A stretch of 64,000 bases of DNA from Pholis gunnellus (lineage: Eukaryota > Chordata > Actinopteri > Perciformes > Pholidae). Below the pieces are notes generated by a model. That model ran no database searches. It was not told where the DNA came from and saw nothing but the letters and a program-made list of their open reading frames with translations. Both the position numbers and the translations under genes were made by a program. Position 1 is the first letter of the stretch. Each line of letters opens with the position of its first letter. The stretch covers positions 6,859,576-6,923,575 of the forward strand of contig OU342816.1 in the NCBI GenBank assembly GCA_910591455.2, given 5' to 3'. Below, piece after piece: positions 39,901 through 51,526 of the stretch.

Positions 39901-41306
39901 GTGAATTGTCAGTTTCTACTGAAGCAGTGTTGATCTTTAAGCGTAACAGCAGCAGGAAGGAAGGAGCTCTGGTTCTCTCCTTCACACCACGAGTGAAGCA
40001 GCCTCTCACAAAAGAAGCTCTTTATAAAGCCTGCATGCATTGGGGGGAATACATTTCACGCGGTTGTGTTTTAGTAGAGCTTTTTTGTAGTCCTTGGTTG
40101 TAGTTTCGCCATGGCAGACCTACGTCAGTGACGTCCGCCGTTGCATCATAATTACGTAGCTTAGTGAAAGTGGAGTTGGATTCTCTAAACACCACGGTTG
40201 ACTTTTCCGAACTCCTCATAAATTATCCTTCACATCTTTCCTTGACCCCGTGACATTTTCCGTAGAGGTCAAGGAAAAGCGGTTAGGAATAGACGTTAGG
40301 TCATTTCTTGACTTTTCGACCGCAGCCTATGTGTCTACAGCCATGTTAGGAGTTCTGTGTTGGCGTATTTAGACACAGTGGTGCTGTGAGCTAAATGCGA
40401 ATTCAGCATGTTCACAGTGAAATTACTAACAGGTTGATGTTTTGCAGGTAAAGTTGACCATTTTAGTGTAGTGTGTTTATTAGCTCTGCAGGGATTTCAT
40501 CAGACTTGTTTATGGCACTAGATGGAAACTCACTGAAGTGTTTCACTTGATTCTGAATGGGTCAGGGTTTAAGGCACAAATGGTAGCAGGGGATGGACCC
40601 AAACGCAGAGAGACAGGGGGGAACAGAGGGCTCAACGGATGATTTTAACAATAACGAAAATGTTCAGAACAAAACTTGCAGAGCAGGGGAGTCAAAAAAT
40701 GTGTAACAAAAAAATCTAAGAAAAAACTGAACAGCCAAAAACAGGAACCGGTAAATTAGGAAAAAGGGATGGATACATACAGCGTAGCAGGGAACATCCA
40801 GGGACACAGAGCAAGTAGCATGAAAGACGAACTGACGTTGAGACACACAGGGTTTAAATACACTGCGGAGGTGCAGGTGATTAGACACAGGAGGATTCAA
40901 TCAGGGGCGGGGCAGATAATCACACAGGCGGAAAAACATACAAAGGCAGGAAGTGAAGTGAACACGGGACACAAGAGGCAGGGAAATTCAAAATAAAACA
41001 GGATACCAACTAAACAAAACCCAAGATCGTGACAGAAGGGAACATGAATGTCTGTACTAAATTTTACTCCAAATTTTACTCCAAATTGAATTATACAGTA
41101 CTAAAGTAAAGTACTTAATACTAAGAAGTTATATTTCTATAAACGGAACTCTGTGCAGCCTGTGCATACAACTGATAATCAATAACTGGTAATCAGAATT
41201 ACCTAGAAAAGAGTCATACAATGAAACAAACCGACAATACATCAAAAGGCTATGGACACCAAGGAGGGTGCAAGAAGAAGAATTTAATAGAATGAAAAAG
41301 GCAAGG

Positions 41307-41340
<34 letters not shown>

Positions 41341-43455
41341 TCAAAGCAAAAATAGCCTCAGTATGTGTCCACTCAACCTCTTTAGGCTACATGAGAAGTT
41401 AGAAGTTTTGCGAGCGACGCAAAATCCCAGCTGGAGGACCACCTTGGATATTTTCAGCATTCAGGGCTTAGTTAGCCACACACAGCATTCACGCAGAAAC
41501 GTGGGCGTGTTTGATTTGCATCGCTTCGCGTGCTCGCCTGGTTCATTAAAAAAAGGTCTCTCAACCTTTTGTAGGGCCCACTTGTGATAGTTACTTTTTT
41601 TTTTCGAGGATCACCTTTTCAAAGAAATGAGAAAAAACACAACATGACAAAAGAAAGGAGAACAAATAAACTGGGCTTTAAATCAGCTGCAAAGACCATA
41701 AATATTCTGCTCACCCATCACTGCCTCCCATTATGAATCCAAATGTAATGTCTTCAGGGTCATACTTCTTTGGAGCTTTTACTGGCACAAGGTTCTCTCT
41801 CGCATCACTTTTTCGTTTTAAAAAATGGATCCATTTTGTGTGACTGCATCAGAACATTCGCTCGCTAACAGTGAAAACAGATATGTCGTGATTGTCGCGG
41901 TGATATTCAAACGTAACTGGTCATTGAAATCATGCTTTGTTTGAATCACTATGTGTTTTATTTATGTGGATATTTGAGCACATATACAAATAACTAGCTT
42001 TGTAAAATAGCTACAAATACATTAAATAATTTCATCCAAAACATTTGTCAGTAACTCTGCGAACCACGAGACGCTCTGAGGCTCAAATAGGTTTAAAATA
42101 GCTGCATTGAATCACTGCTTTATTCAGGTTGATGCAACCTTTTGCTACCTACCAGAGGTAGCCTACCATAACACTAACCATGACTATATCTATCATCTAG
42201 TCATGATGTTTGGTTTTCTTAACAATGAGCATAACAGCCTCACAGAGCTGCAGGATTCTATCGCCTTATTCAAATAAAGTTAAGGTCACAAAGCATTATA
42301 GAGTGGAACTCAGTAAAAAGAGCAAAGACAAACAAAACAAAGCAATGTAGCAACCAGCATTCCAAAAAAAAAATATGTGTTTGTATATCAACTTTAGATC
42401 CAACACCTTGTCCAGTGCCGTGTCCTCTCTCTCCAGCACTGGGATCTCTCTCAGCCGCATGGACGACAAGACAGAAGACAACAGACTGCAGCAACACAAG
42501 GTGAGACATTTTCAAGACTCATCCATATACATAGAGACAGGCTGAGACAGCTACATACCAACAATACTGTACTCAATGAAACCACACTGTGATCGCGGTG
42601 AGTTCGCATACCTTTTCACAAATGGAACAGTTTTTGCTTTCATGTGAGAAAAGCACACTGAAACCATTTTAGATTGTGTGAAGTGTACATCAAGGCTTTT
42701 TGTCCTCCACACTGTTGTTGAAGTCGCATGGACAGGTGCATTAGTCCTGCAGTACAGTGAATTACACTGTCTGTGTTTGGCTGCTGGCCCGTAGCGTAGA
42801 GCTGCACAGAGAATGACAATGAAGTCACAATCTCAAGACCCTCTGCAGTGGATTTCTCACTCAAATAAAGAAGCACCCAGGAATAGACGTGTTTTAGATA
42901 CATTTTTTTATCATTAGATTATTTTTCCAGAGGTTAACACGATTCTTATGTACTGCAGGGATATTTGCAAACCACAGGAATATCATATTATACTGATGAT
43001 GCTTCCCATTGCAGGAGGACAGTCATAAGGGGATCGATATTCAGACACCCAATGTGTCACCCAGCACCCAGTCAGTGGGCAGTGCCAACAGCAGCGGAGG
43101 GGCCACAGATCTCTTCTCCAATTCATCAATCGTACCAGTCAGCAACCAGTGAGTCTAACATCTGCAGTGTCAAACTGCTTCAAAGGGAAAGTCATCTGTA
43201 TGTTGCAGAAAGACTCCAGCTCTTCAACAATAGGCCGTTCGCCTGGTTGTCATTATAGATCAGGTTTTCTATTAACGGTTTATTCTGGTTACATAAAAAT
43301 AAAATGGAAAAACAAAACTGTGCTCTCTTTCACATTTTCCTTCCTGCAGTGTGCCAAACCTGACCAGTGAGCTGTTCACCCTGCAGCCTAACTACACCCC
43401 GATCCAGACCACACACACTGTGCCCAACAACAACAATGCCTGGGGAGGTAGGACT

Positions 43456-43487
<32 letters not shown>

Positions 43488-44037
43488 GAATCATGCAAAC
43501 ATACAAGGAAGCATGCAAATAAACACACACGACTCGGAGCTGGATATGCTGTGACAGATACGTCCAGTTGCTTCATGGCTCTTGACTCACTTCCCCTCTT
43601 TTCTCCTTTCATGTTACCGCGGTAACCTTTGGATGTCAGGCGACCTGCTAAAGCCAGCCCAACCCGCTCACATTCACAGCCCTGGAGTCCAGTTGCACTC
43701 TGGGAAAATGCTGCCCAATGATTTGGACTCTTCATTGGCTAACCTCGTTGGTAGTGAGTGTGCAGAATCTATTGAAATATTCAGTTATTATATTATATAT
43801 TCATCTTTTATCTGTTATTCTTCTCCGGCTCTGTTGCTTCCAGCTGATATGTTTCTTTTTTCTTTCTCTCAGATCTGCAGTTTGGGGGGATGCAAGCTAA
43901 AAAGTGAGTGGGTTTTTCTGACATCTAAGACTTCGCCACAAGCAAATGATTCAGCTGTCTATCCAACTTTATCACAAACTCTTTTATGATTCATTAATTT
44001 CCTCTGGGATTTTGCATAAGCTGTGCACCTAAAAATG

Positions 44038-44111
<74 letters not shown>

Positions 44112-46875
44112 CCATCAGGCCGGAGCTCCAGTGGAGTCAGCTGGTGGAGAAGAAGCCAACAGGAGGAGGCGGCTGGCAGTCAAAGACCATGTGCACCAGC
44201 ACCAACTGGACTCACACCACCCATCCCATGGCACCTGCACCCATGCAAGTCCCTCAGATGGTAAATTAAAAGCTGCATTTGCACAGTTCTCAATTTTAAA
44301 AAAATTGTTTGTCTGGCATCACGGATTAATTCACAACTCACTCATTCTCCTGTTAGTTATGAGCAGGACAATTTGCACTATTATCATTGGGTGTGCAACA
44401 CTTTAAAAGCTGTGAAAGAATAAATTAAAGAATAAAAGATATTCAGTTCACGATGACGTAAAATAGAGAAAAACTCAAATCAGAGAATATTTGGCAGTTT
44501 TATTGATTATCACGATAGTTGCAAATTAATTTTCTGTCTCTCATGTCATGATACTACAAACATCAGCGACAGATGTCTTTTTAGTTTAGAGGGTATGATT
44601 TAAATTTTGTTTCATATGTATTCTCATAATCTACCCAAGATCTTCCTCGCTGCCAGTGTTTTGGTACATTTTGTAAAATGAAACAAAAAAGTTTCATGAA
44701 ATCTTACGTAAAGAGGTAAAAATGAAACACCGACATATGGTTTACATTTTGTACTACCTCATCATTTGCAAGTGCCTTCATCATTTCAAGTGTTGATTCT
44801 AAAAATGAATGTAGAACTGCAACGTTTATTTTTACAGTCGTACCTCGAGGAGTTACAAAATAACTTTTGAAAATTAAAAATTAAATCAAACTGACAATAA
44901 AGTCTCTATATTATATAGGGTCAAGTCTGTAAATGTGGCCTTTTTTGTCAGGGAATCACTACTGCACTACTCTAGCTAAAGTTTTTTTTAAGAAGTATGG
45001 TATTGTGTATTAATTTGGTGCCATCCATCATTCTGTCAGAGAAGTCAGCTTCTCCTAATGGTCATATATCTCATTCTGAAATGAAACTCATTAAATGTAC
45101 CTGTTTTGTAAATGTAACTTTCCGCTGCACTCAGGGCTTTTTAAAGGAGCTCCCAAATGTGTGTCTGTCCTTTGTGCTCCACTCTAATTATCCGCAAGTC
45201 TCTTCCATTCAATCTGGTTTCATCTTTTAATTTTCGTCTGATTGACCTCTCGACTCAAACTGCTCATTTATTCAGCAAATGGCTCGGAAAGCCGGTGTGG
45301 CACGACAGGAATTTAAAGTAGAAGAGTTTTGAGCATGAGGAATGGGCAAAGGTCTGGTTTATCTTCTCTGCTCATTTAGAGAAAAGGCTTTTATTGTTGT
45401 AACTCTCTTTCTCTGTATCTCTCCACAGAATGGGATGATCTATACTGGCTACGTAAGTGCATTTATTCACTTCACCTTCCCTTCCTTCCTCTTTATGCAC
45501 TGGATTTAATCCTGACATCCTCCAAAAACCTCTCTGCTTTTTTTTTTTTTTAATGCTTGTCACACTTTTATAATTAGGCTCTTTGTGTTGTGGATGATAC
45601 ATGAATTATCAGAGGAAAAGGGAATTATTGGGCTTATTGTGCTGCCACGGCATTGTGTTTCATCCCTTGTGGCTGCCAATCTTCTACCTCAAGTCTACGT
45701 TGTAAAATATTGCACCTCTTTGTAATCAACTTTCAGGTCAAGATTAAGACTGTACCTCAGCCAGAAAGTCACTGTATTGTGATCCTCATCTTTTTCCATA
45801 CAGGCTCCCGCACCAGTGGCTTATCCTATGACGACACCCCAAGTGCCTATGTATGGAATGGTAAAGAACAGCTTTAACCTCACAGTCATATATTCATACT
45901 CAGCTGGCATGAATCTACTCTAAATCTGAAACATTTTGCTGTCTCCTGTCCACTCCCCATCTATTGCCATTCCTTCTGCCACCTGTCCTCTGAGCAGCTC
46001 CCTCCTCAGATGAGTCATCAGATGGGGGGCGTTCCCATGATGGCCCCGCAAACTGTCATGTACAACCAGCCTGTCCTGAGACCCACCAACCCCTTTGGAC
46101 CCATGCCGGGGACACAGGTAACACACACACACACACAAACATATATATATATATATCAGCTATTAAGCTATCTCTCAGGAAATCAGTTTATCTCTCAATA
46201 TATGTAAACATGTTTAGGAGAAAATAAAGAAGGTGTGAGGCGAAACAATCCAAACCTAAACTTGACTGAACATGCTTTGGAGTGTGTACCTTAAAGGAAA
46301 GTAGTAGCTATGGAGCTATCGGCAGTTATCTCGGGGGTATTGAACACTTTTCTGGGAAGTGTAGGAAATAACTAACTTCAGCAGAAGCAGGCAAGGCGCA
46401 AAGAGTAGGACATCCTAATCTGATATATAACTAGAGCAGCAGAACAACAACCAAGATTGGATTTTTCCTTTAACTCTATGTGCTTCCTGTCTTCTGGCAT
46501 AATTGAGGCCCTCGTTCATAGCTAGTTTTAACGACTGATAAGTAAAGCCAAGGAGCGGACACTCCCGAGCAGCAACAGGAATCACGTTGTCAGATAATTG
46601 AACAGAAAGTGGGAAGATAGTGCTTTGCACAGCGAGTAACCATCAGTTGGTACGTCTCTCAGGAGAACAAACAAGTATATTTTGACCAATTATTCAAAAC
46701 ATAACAGAGGAAAAATAATTGCCTACTGAGCACTCACGCCCATGTAAAGCTGTTTTCCTGGCACTGCGGCAGGTAATGTGCTCGTCAGGCGATGCCTGAA
46801 CACTTGACGAGGTGTTTTGTCAAACTAAATTACTCTCCATTCTCCTCCCGTCCTCTGCAGATGCACTTCATGTAG
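24947..46875 (+). CDS. picalm: Phosphatidylinositol-binding clathrin assembly protein (CALM/PICALM)
   Basis: Adaptor that binds PtdIns(4,5)P2 through an N-terminal ANTH domain and helps assemble clathrin coats and sort SNAREs. Nineteen coding exons: 24947-25076, 32436-32578, 33881-33956, 34360-34462, 34773-34866, 34953-35064, 35784-35890, 37228-37269, 39074-39159, 42398-42500, 43015-43148, 43350-43447, 43640-43753, 43873-43903, 44119-44260, 45429-45452, 45804-45860, 45998-46117 and 46861-46875, giving 576 aa. The ANTH domain (about residues 1-285) keeps the lipid-binding lysines in CKATTHE and PKKKH and the ADGVMRT, NELTNGVIN and KYFDMKKNQCK segments; the last fits PICALM better than SNAP91. 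The C-terminus keeps LDSSLANLVG, NPFGP and a final Phe-Met. The middle is shorter than human PICALM (652 aa) and lacks DPF motifs. Exon 16 is only 24 nt. The paralogue (a or b) is not resolved. Confidence 0.94.
25184..25201. repeat. Poly-C tract
   Basis: Run of 18 C residues about 107 bp after the picalm exon-1 donor. A 14-nt G run lies at 24190-24203 on the other side of exon 1. Confidence 0.9.
28690..29475. repeat. Dispersed fish repeat, unclassified
   Basis: Contains the AAATTTCAT...CCAATAGTTGTTGAGATATT type of sequence and multiple GCTAAC/GCTAGC motifs. I recognise these as recurring in many percomorph genomic sequences. Ends and class are not resolved, and no transposase or reverse transcriptase is present. 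Confidence 0.45.
31505..31768. repeat. Dispersed fish repeat, MITE-like
   Basis: A GC-richer block running from GGGCGGGCTGCC, through AAATGGCGACGG and GATGGCGACAG, to ACGTCCAATACAGTCTATGG. It matches a repeat type I know from percomorph genomes. The terminal structure was not confirmed. Confidence 0.45.
35070..35090. repeat. (CA)n tract directly after picalm exon 6 donor
   Basis: About ten CA units beginning 6 nt after the exon-6 boundary at 35064. Confidence 0.9.
39334..40327. mobile_element. Candidate non-autonomous DNA element with GGCTGCGG ends
   Basis: The left end reads GGCTGCGG (39334-39341) and the right end CCGCAGCC (40320-40327), an 8-bp perfect inverted repeat. The flanking halves also share AAATGACC-type sequence in inverted orientation. 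The interior resembles a fish repeat that I recognise (AAAGGAAAGTAGATAATTCC, then CAATGCAGCAGCA). No clear target-site duplication was found, so the boundaries are tentative. Confidence 0.45.
40567..41035 (-). repeat. Dispersed fish repeat ending GTGACAG, unclassified
   Basis: Includes GGACCCAAACGCAGAGAGACAG on the left, GTGCAGGTGATTAGACACAG and GGGGCGGGGCAGATAATCAC in the middle, and ATCGTGACAGA on the right. This is a sequence type I know to be abundant in teleost genomes. No coding capacity. Confidence 0.5.
41308..41339. repeat. (CA)n microsatellite
   Basis: Sixteen uninterrupted CA units in picalm intron 9. Confidence 0.9.
43456..43483. repeat. (CA)n tract just after picalm exon 12 donor
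   Basis: About 14 CA units starting 9 nt after the exon-12 boundary at 43447. Confidence 0.9.
44040..44110. repeat. (TG)n tract just before picalm exon 15 acceptor
   Basis: About 35 TG units with one CG interruption, ending 8 nt before the exon-15 start at 44119. The only pyrimidine run left before the acceptor AG is CCCATC. Confidence 0.9.
46119..46157. repeat. (CA)n-(AT)n tract directly after picalm exon 18 donor
   Basis: CA units start within 3 nt of the exon-18 boundary (46117) and pass into AT units. Confidence 0.9.
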
Positions 46876-47889
46876 GGATGATGTTGTAACCATGGCAGCA
46901 AAGCCAAGAGAGAGAAGGCGAGAGGAAAGAGATGGAAAGAGAAAGAGCTGAAGAAAACTAATCCAGAACCAAATCCAGTGCTGGAGGAAGAAAGAGGAAG
47001 ACGGAGACGAAAAGGGGAGGGGAGAGGAAGAAGGAGAGAGGACCAGAGGATGGATAAAAGATGAAATGCTGTATCAGTTTCCATGTAGCCTCAACATCTA
47101 ATCTCCTCTCCTCTCTCCATGTGGCTACTGATCTCTCTGTCTTTTAATGGGGTACCAGAGGCTCCGCATCAATCCCACTCATCCTCTGTTTGATTTGCCA
47201 ATTCAGACGGCGATTATGACCTGCGATGACAGCTCTGTGGAAGTGCAGAGGCTCTACTGCCACTTCCCGACCTCCTCATCCTGATGATTTCCTGTATAAA
47301 AACGTACCCACTTCAAACTCGGAGGACACGCGCCTCTTTCTCTGATTGGATTGTTTGCTGGCACTTTACTCAATGTGAACTTTGCCAAGGGTGTATGTCC
47401 GTGTAGGTGATGTTAGCGTCTTGTTCAGATTGGTTCCCCGTTGTGTGTCATTCATCACCTGATGTCAGAAGTAATCGATTTGAATGTGTGTGTGTGTGTG
47501 CGTGTGTGTGCGTGCGTGCGTGTTTTCCTTTTTCTACATTTCAACGTGCTGCATCAACATTACCGTTTTGAGTCTTTTTATGAGCTCCATTTGTTCTTAA
47601 TTGCCAACTTCACATCCAAAATCCGACGTGGAGCGATACTTTGTGGGTGCGCTTGAGAGTGTGTGGATGCACGTGGCTGTGTAGGGTGTGTACTGTATGT
47701 GTTTCTCTTTTGGTACCTGATGTCATTGCTGTGTTGCCAGGTACCAACGTGTTACTGCACTGGAACTAACTGATGAAAGCACTGAGCCAGATCCAGGCAT
47801 CGCATTTGGATGTAAACAAACCTCTTACACTAACTTTGCTACTTGGGGTCGGGCTGTACACACTGTGTATTTTGTTCATTTACCCCCAA

Positions 47890-47906
47890 CCCCCCCCCCC
47901 CCCCCC
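47890..47906. repeat. Poly-C tract
   Basis: Run of 17 C residues in the inferred picalm 3' UTR. Confidence 0.9.
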
Positions 47907-50900
47907 TACAGCTGTGCAATATCATGCAATCTCGTTACCGTCTTTCCCACCACATCTGTAGGCTGTTTAGAAAGCTGTTTCCTGCTGTAGTGTTGTTGTG
48001 TGTCCACATCAGGTTCCTGTACAGAATGCCGTTTTACTAACCTGTTCTGTTTTACACGTACTGCTCTAAAAGTAGTGACAAATGCACTGAGAGCCAGACA
48101 GAGAGTTGACTGGATGTTAGGAAGGCGGTGTTTCTCGACTCCCCAACTGTATGATTTCCTCCCTGTCCTGTATTCGTCCTGTTCAAAATGAGTCTCCCGT
48201 GATGTCCTTCACACTCCAGAAAAACTGGATAAGGGGAATTACTGCAGCGGATGTCTCACCTCCAAGTAATCAAAGACGCTGCAACCACAGAGAGGGCTTT
48301 GCTAATGTAGTGTTAACGTTTGTGGACAGGACAGCTAAAGGTCAGGCGGAGGAGTCAAACGAGGAACGGGCCGTCGTAAAGCGACCGAGGGCAATGTCTG
48401 TTGATCACGACCCGAGTAATGCAGTGACGACACACAGATTAATTCAGACAGCCAGACACGGGAGGCTCTAATGAGATGTTAAATGTTAATGTGGCTTTTC
48501 TGGCAGACCCAAGGTCAAGTTAGACCCACAGACAGACGGTATATACATTTATATATATATAGCACAAACCTTCGAAGAGGGGACCACGCTCTGCTGCACA
48601 AAAACCTAAAATCATTGCTGGGATGTACAGTTGAAAGGGGCAATAATCGATTGGGGATGAAGTCGTTTTCTATTGATTGTGTCTGTTCTATGTACATGTA
48701 CTGTATGTGTGTTTGTGTGCACATGCCTTCCCGTAGAGATAAACAGGGTCGAGCTCCTCGGTAAGAGACGAAAGGTCTCTAGTGAGCTGGTAGTGTGCAC
48801 AACTTAGCAGTGAGTGTTATTGTGGCCGTGTCTCAGTCTGTACAACCCCACATCAAATTACGGTGGTTCCAAGGATCACTCATCTGATGAAAACAACGCA
48901 AAAAAAAAGAAAAAAAAAGCCCCGAAGTCATCGGCCCTGGAATCTCAAAAGTGAATCAGAGAGCCGGAGCTTGCACACACGCTTGTGATTCCTAACAAAA
49001 ATCGGCAGAGAATTGCAACTGTATGGTGGCGACGTGGCGTATGGTTCGGATTCAACCTTGAACTGTAACTGCTGGCTACGCAAAAACCAATCACCCTGCA
49101 GCTGCGACTCTACGACCAGCAGAGAGAGAGACTTCAGTTAGAAATCGTCACCAAGCAGGCAGATATTCTCTGAGCTTTCTCAACAAGAGGCCAGCTGACA
49201 AAAAAAAAATAGTCGTTTCACTCTCCACCGTTACTCCTCATCCCAGTGGTTTGTCTTTCTCAAGTCAGCTGAATGCTCTTTTCACTGTGCACTTCACTCG
49301 ACGCAGCTCCATCCATCCTGGGCCAACCTCTGACTGTTACTGTGTCCTCTGTATATAGGAAATGCCGTTCATGTGTTTTTAGACGTGCTCTCTCTGTAAG
49401 TGATCGAAGCCCCATTGGATGACGTACTGTACGTGGGACAATTTATTGCTGTATCTGTGTTTGAATGGTTGTATTTTGAAGGTGTCATCATCCAGGGATG
49501 TGCGGGAGGGTGGGTTTGATGTTTGTGATGTTTGTGTCCATCTCGAAGGAGGAAGTGGGTCGAGGGGAGATGGGAGGTCATGGGTAAACTATCACAACTG
49601 GTCTATACCAAGAGTGTCTTCATCGAGGAAGTGGACAGGACAGGGTCTGTCCTCTTCGAAACAGGAACATTTTTTTGCACCAAAGTCATCATCAAAGCGC
49701 AGCTTCTTCTTATTCAAGGCCACTACGGATGGATGATATCAGAACTCAAAAGATTTTTTGTGTTCTTTTATTTTTTAGAGACAAAGAACTTGTCTTCTTT
49801 TGCATGATTAAGTGTCGTCTTTTTATTGGCTTGTGTGCCCGGTAAAAGCATGACCATTGTGTGAACTCTCACTTACCGGTGTGTTTGGAAAACGTTAAGG
49901 AAATTTCTCCATGAGATTTTTTACTTACCTCTTGACATGAACGTTCATTGACATTCATAGTCAACTGTTTTACAATGTAGGGTCCCGTAACTGTTTGAAG
50001 GCTGCCTCGCATGCAGAAATGCAACTTGCAAGTAACCCATCAAACTTCAAACCCAGTTACCATAACTGCACCTTTGTAAAACACCATGGATGTCAATGCC
50101 AGTTATCACCTAGCTAGCTAGACATTGCAGTCTTGTAAAATCGCTCTTTATTAAAACGTTGCTATTTTCAATACGTGTTCGAATGCTCGCTCCTTTTTCA
50201 TACTATGCCAGCAGCATCATGGGAGGTTGTGATTGAAAGTCAAAGTACTGTAATATGTGTTTGGTCTGGTCAACATTGTGTGGTGTTTTTAACGTGTTTG
50301 CCCAGTCTTGTCCCTGTCTGTTGCCATCAACTGGACTTATTCTTTCCCAGTCATCCTCTCAAAGCACAGGCTGGTTTCCTGAAACCAGGCTTGGATTCAC
50401 CGGAAGCTTCAACTTTATTTTTTGAGACAATTTCGGCACACCAGGCCCAGAAAGAGTACAGACTAGGACAGGAGTTTAGAGATCTATGGCATCTTTTTTT
50501 AACCTAACTGCAGATGGGTAAAAAAATGGAGTTTCCCCATTTCTGTCAGCCATGTCTCTGTACACTTTATTTTTTGTACCTCAGTTTAATTATCCTTAAT
50601 TTTAACCTACTAAAGTCAATAATAGTCAGTAAGAGACACAGCATAAAAGCTATGAAGCAAAACTAAAAGTTGTAGTTTTTTAAATCTGGGGTTGGATTTC
50701 CTAAAAACATTCTCAGAGTAGTTTCTCAGACTTTGAGAAAACCTGCTTCATCAGTTCAGTCTGTCCAGGGGAAGTATTTTTCACTCTTACACTGAAGTCT
50801 GATAAAAAGGGACAGAAACAGCCCCAGTATCTACGTAAACTATCTACCTGCACTCTAACTTTACAAAAAGGACACGGGAGGTTAGCTTCAAAGGGTCGCT

Positions 50901-51403
50901 TCTAGTTTTATCCACAATGGAACACTCCCAACACCATTATCAGCCGTCTGTCTACAAAATAAAGACCGTTGTATTCACCACTGAAGCTACTTCACAGACT
51001 AATCTGGCGGCTGGAAACCAGACTTGCGTGTTCCGAGTAGAAACTGCATTCCCATGTTTTGCCAGTGAAAAGGCGCACGGCGTCTTTGCAGTTTCACGCT
51101 CGATCCTTCGTCCATTTAGGTGCATAGGCCGACTTCACCACATTACCTCAGTATACCCTCAGCATTGTGTAGACTGCATTCACTCCACTCACCCCGTGCT
51201 CTAGTGTCCATCTGTAAACTGTTCATTGTTGTTGAGGGCATGAAACTCAGCAGTGTCCATGAAATGTCTTGTAAGCAGGGAATGAGGTTCCATACATTCA
51301 ATGTCTTCTCATTTTATTTTTTTGTATTATCAACAGGTTTGGATTGTTATCAAATTATTGTTTTTTTATTTTAAAAGCATAGGTTGATGTTTTAAGAAAA
51401 TGG

Positions 51404-51409
51404 AATAAA
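51404..51409 (+). terminator. picalm: Candidate poly(A) signal of picalm
   Basis: AATAAA in the context GGAATAAAACGTC, 4.5 kb after the picalm stop codon and about 120 bp from the opposing poly(A) signal assigned to rbm14. Confidence 0.45.
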
Positions 51410-51526
51410 ACGTCATCTGATGCTGAGCTTTTAAAGTTATTTGGTGAATCCTCCACAAACACTAGACACCGTTATAATTCATCTTTAAATATTCACACAG
51501 AGAAGCCACAGTTCAATTCAAATTCA

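Larger units (their letters stand above)
35065..42397 (+). other. picalm: picalm introns 6-9 (between the exons listed for picalm)
   Basis: Introns 35065-35783, 35891-37227, 37270-39073 and 39160-42397. Intron 6 opens with a CA tract. Intron 7 has long T/C-rich runs (36990-37220) that create spurious open frames before exon 8. Intron 9 holds two repeats (39334-40327 and 40567-41035) and a (CA)n tract at 41308-41339. No additional coding exon equivalent to the missing human middle region was recognised. Confidence 0.5.
46876..51425 (+). other. picalm: Probable 3' UTR of picalm (about 4.5 kb)
   Basis: After the stop at 46873-46875 there is no supported reading frame until a clear AATAAA at 51404-51409. 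Features inside are a GT/CGTG tract near 47484-47522, a 17-nt C run (47890-47906) and A-rich runs near 48898 and 49200. Whether a nearer poly(A) site is used cannot be told. Confidence 0.5.
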
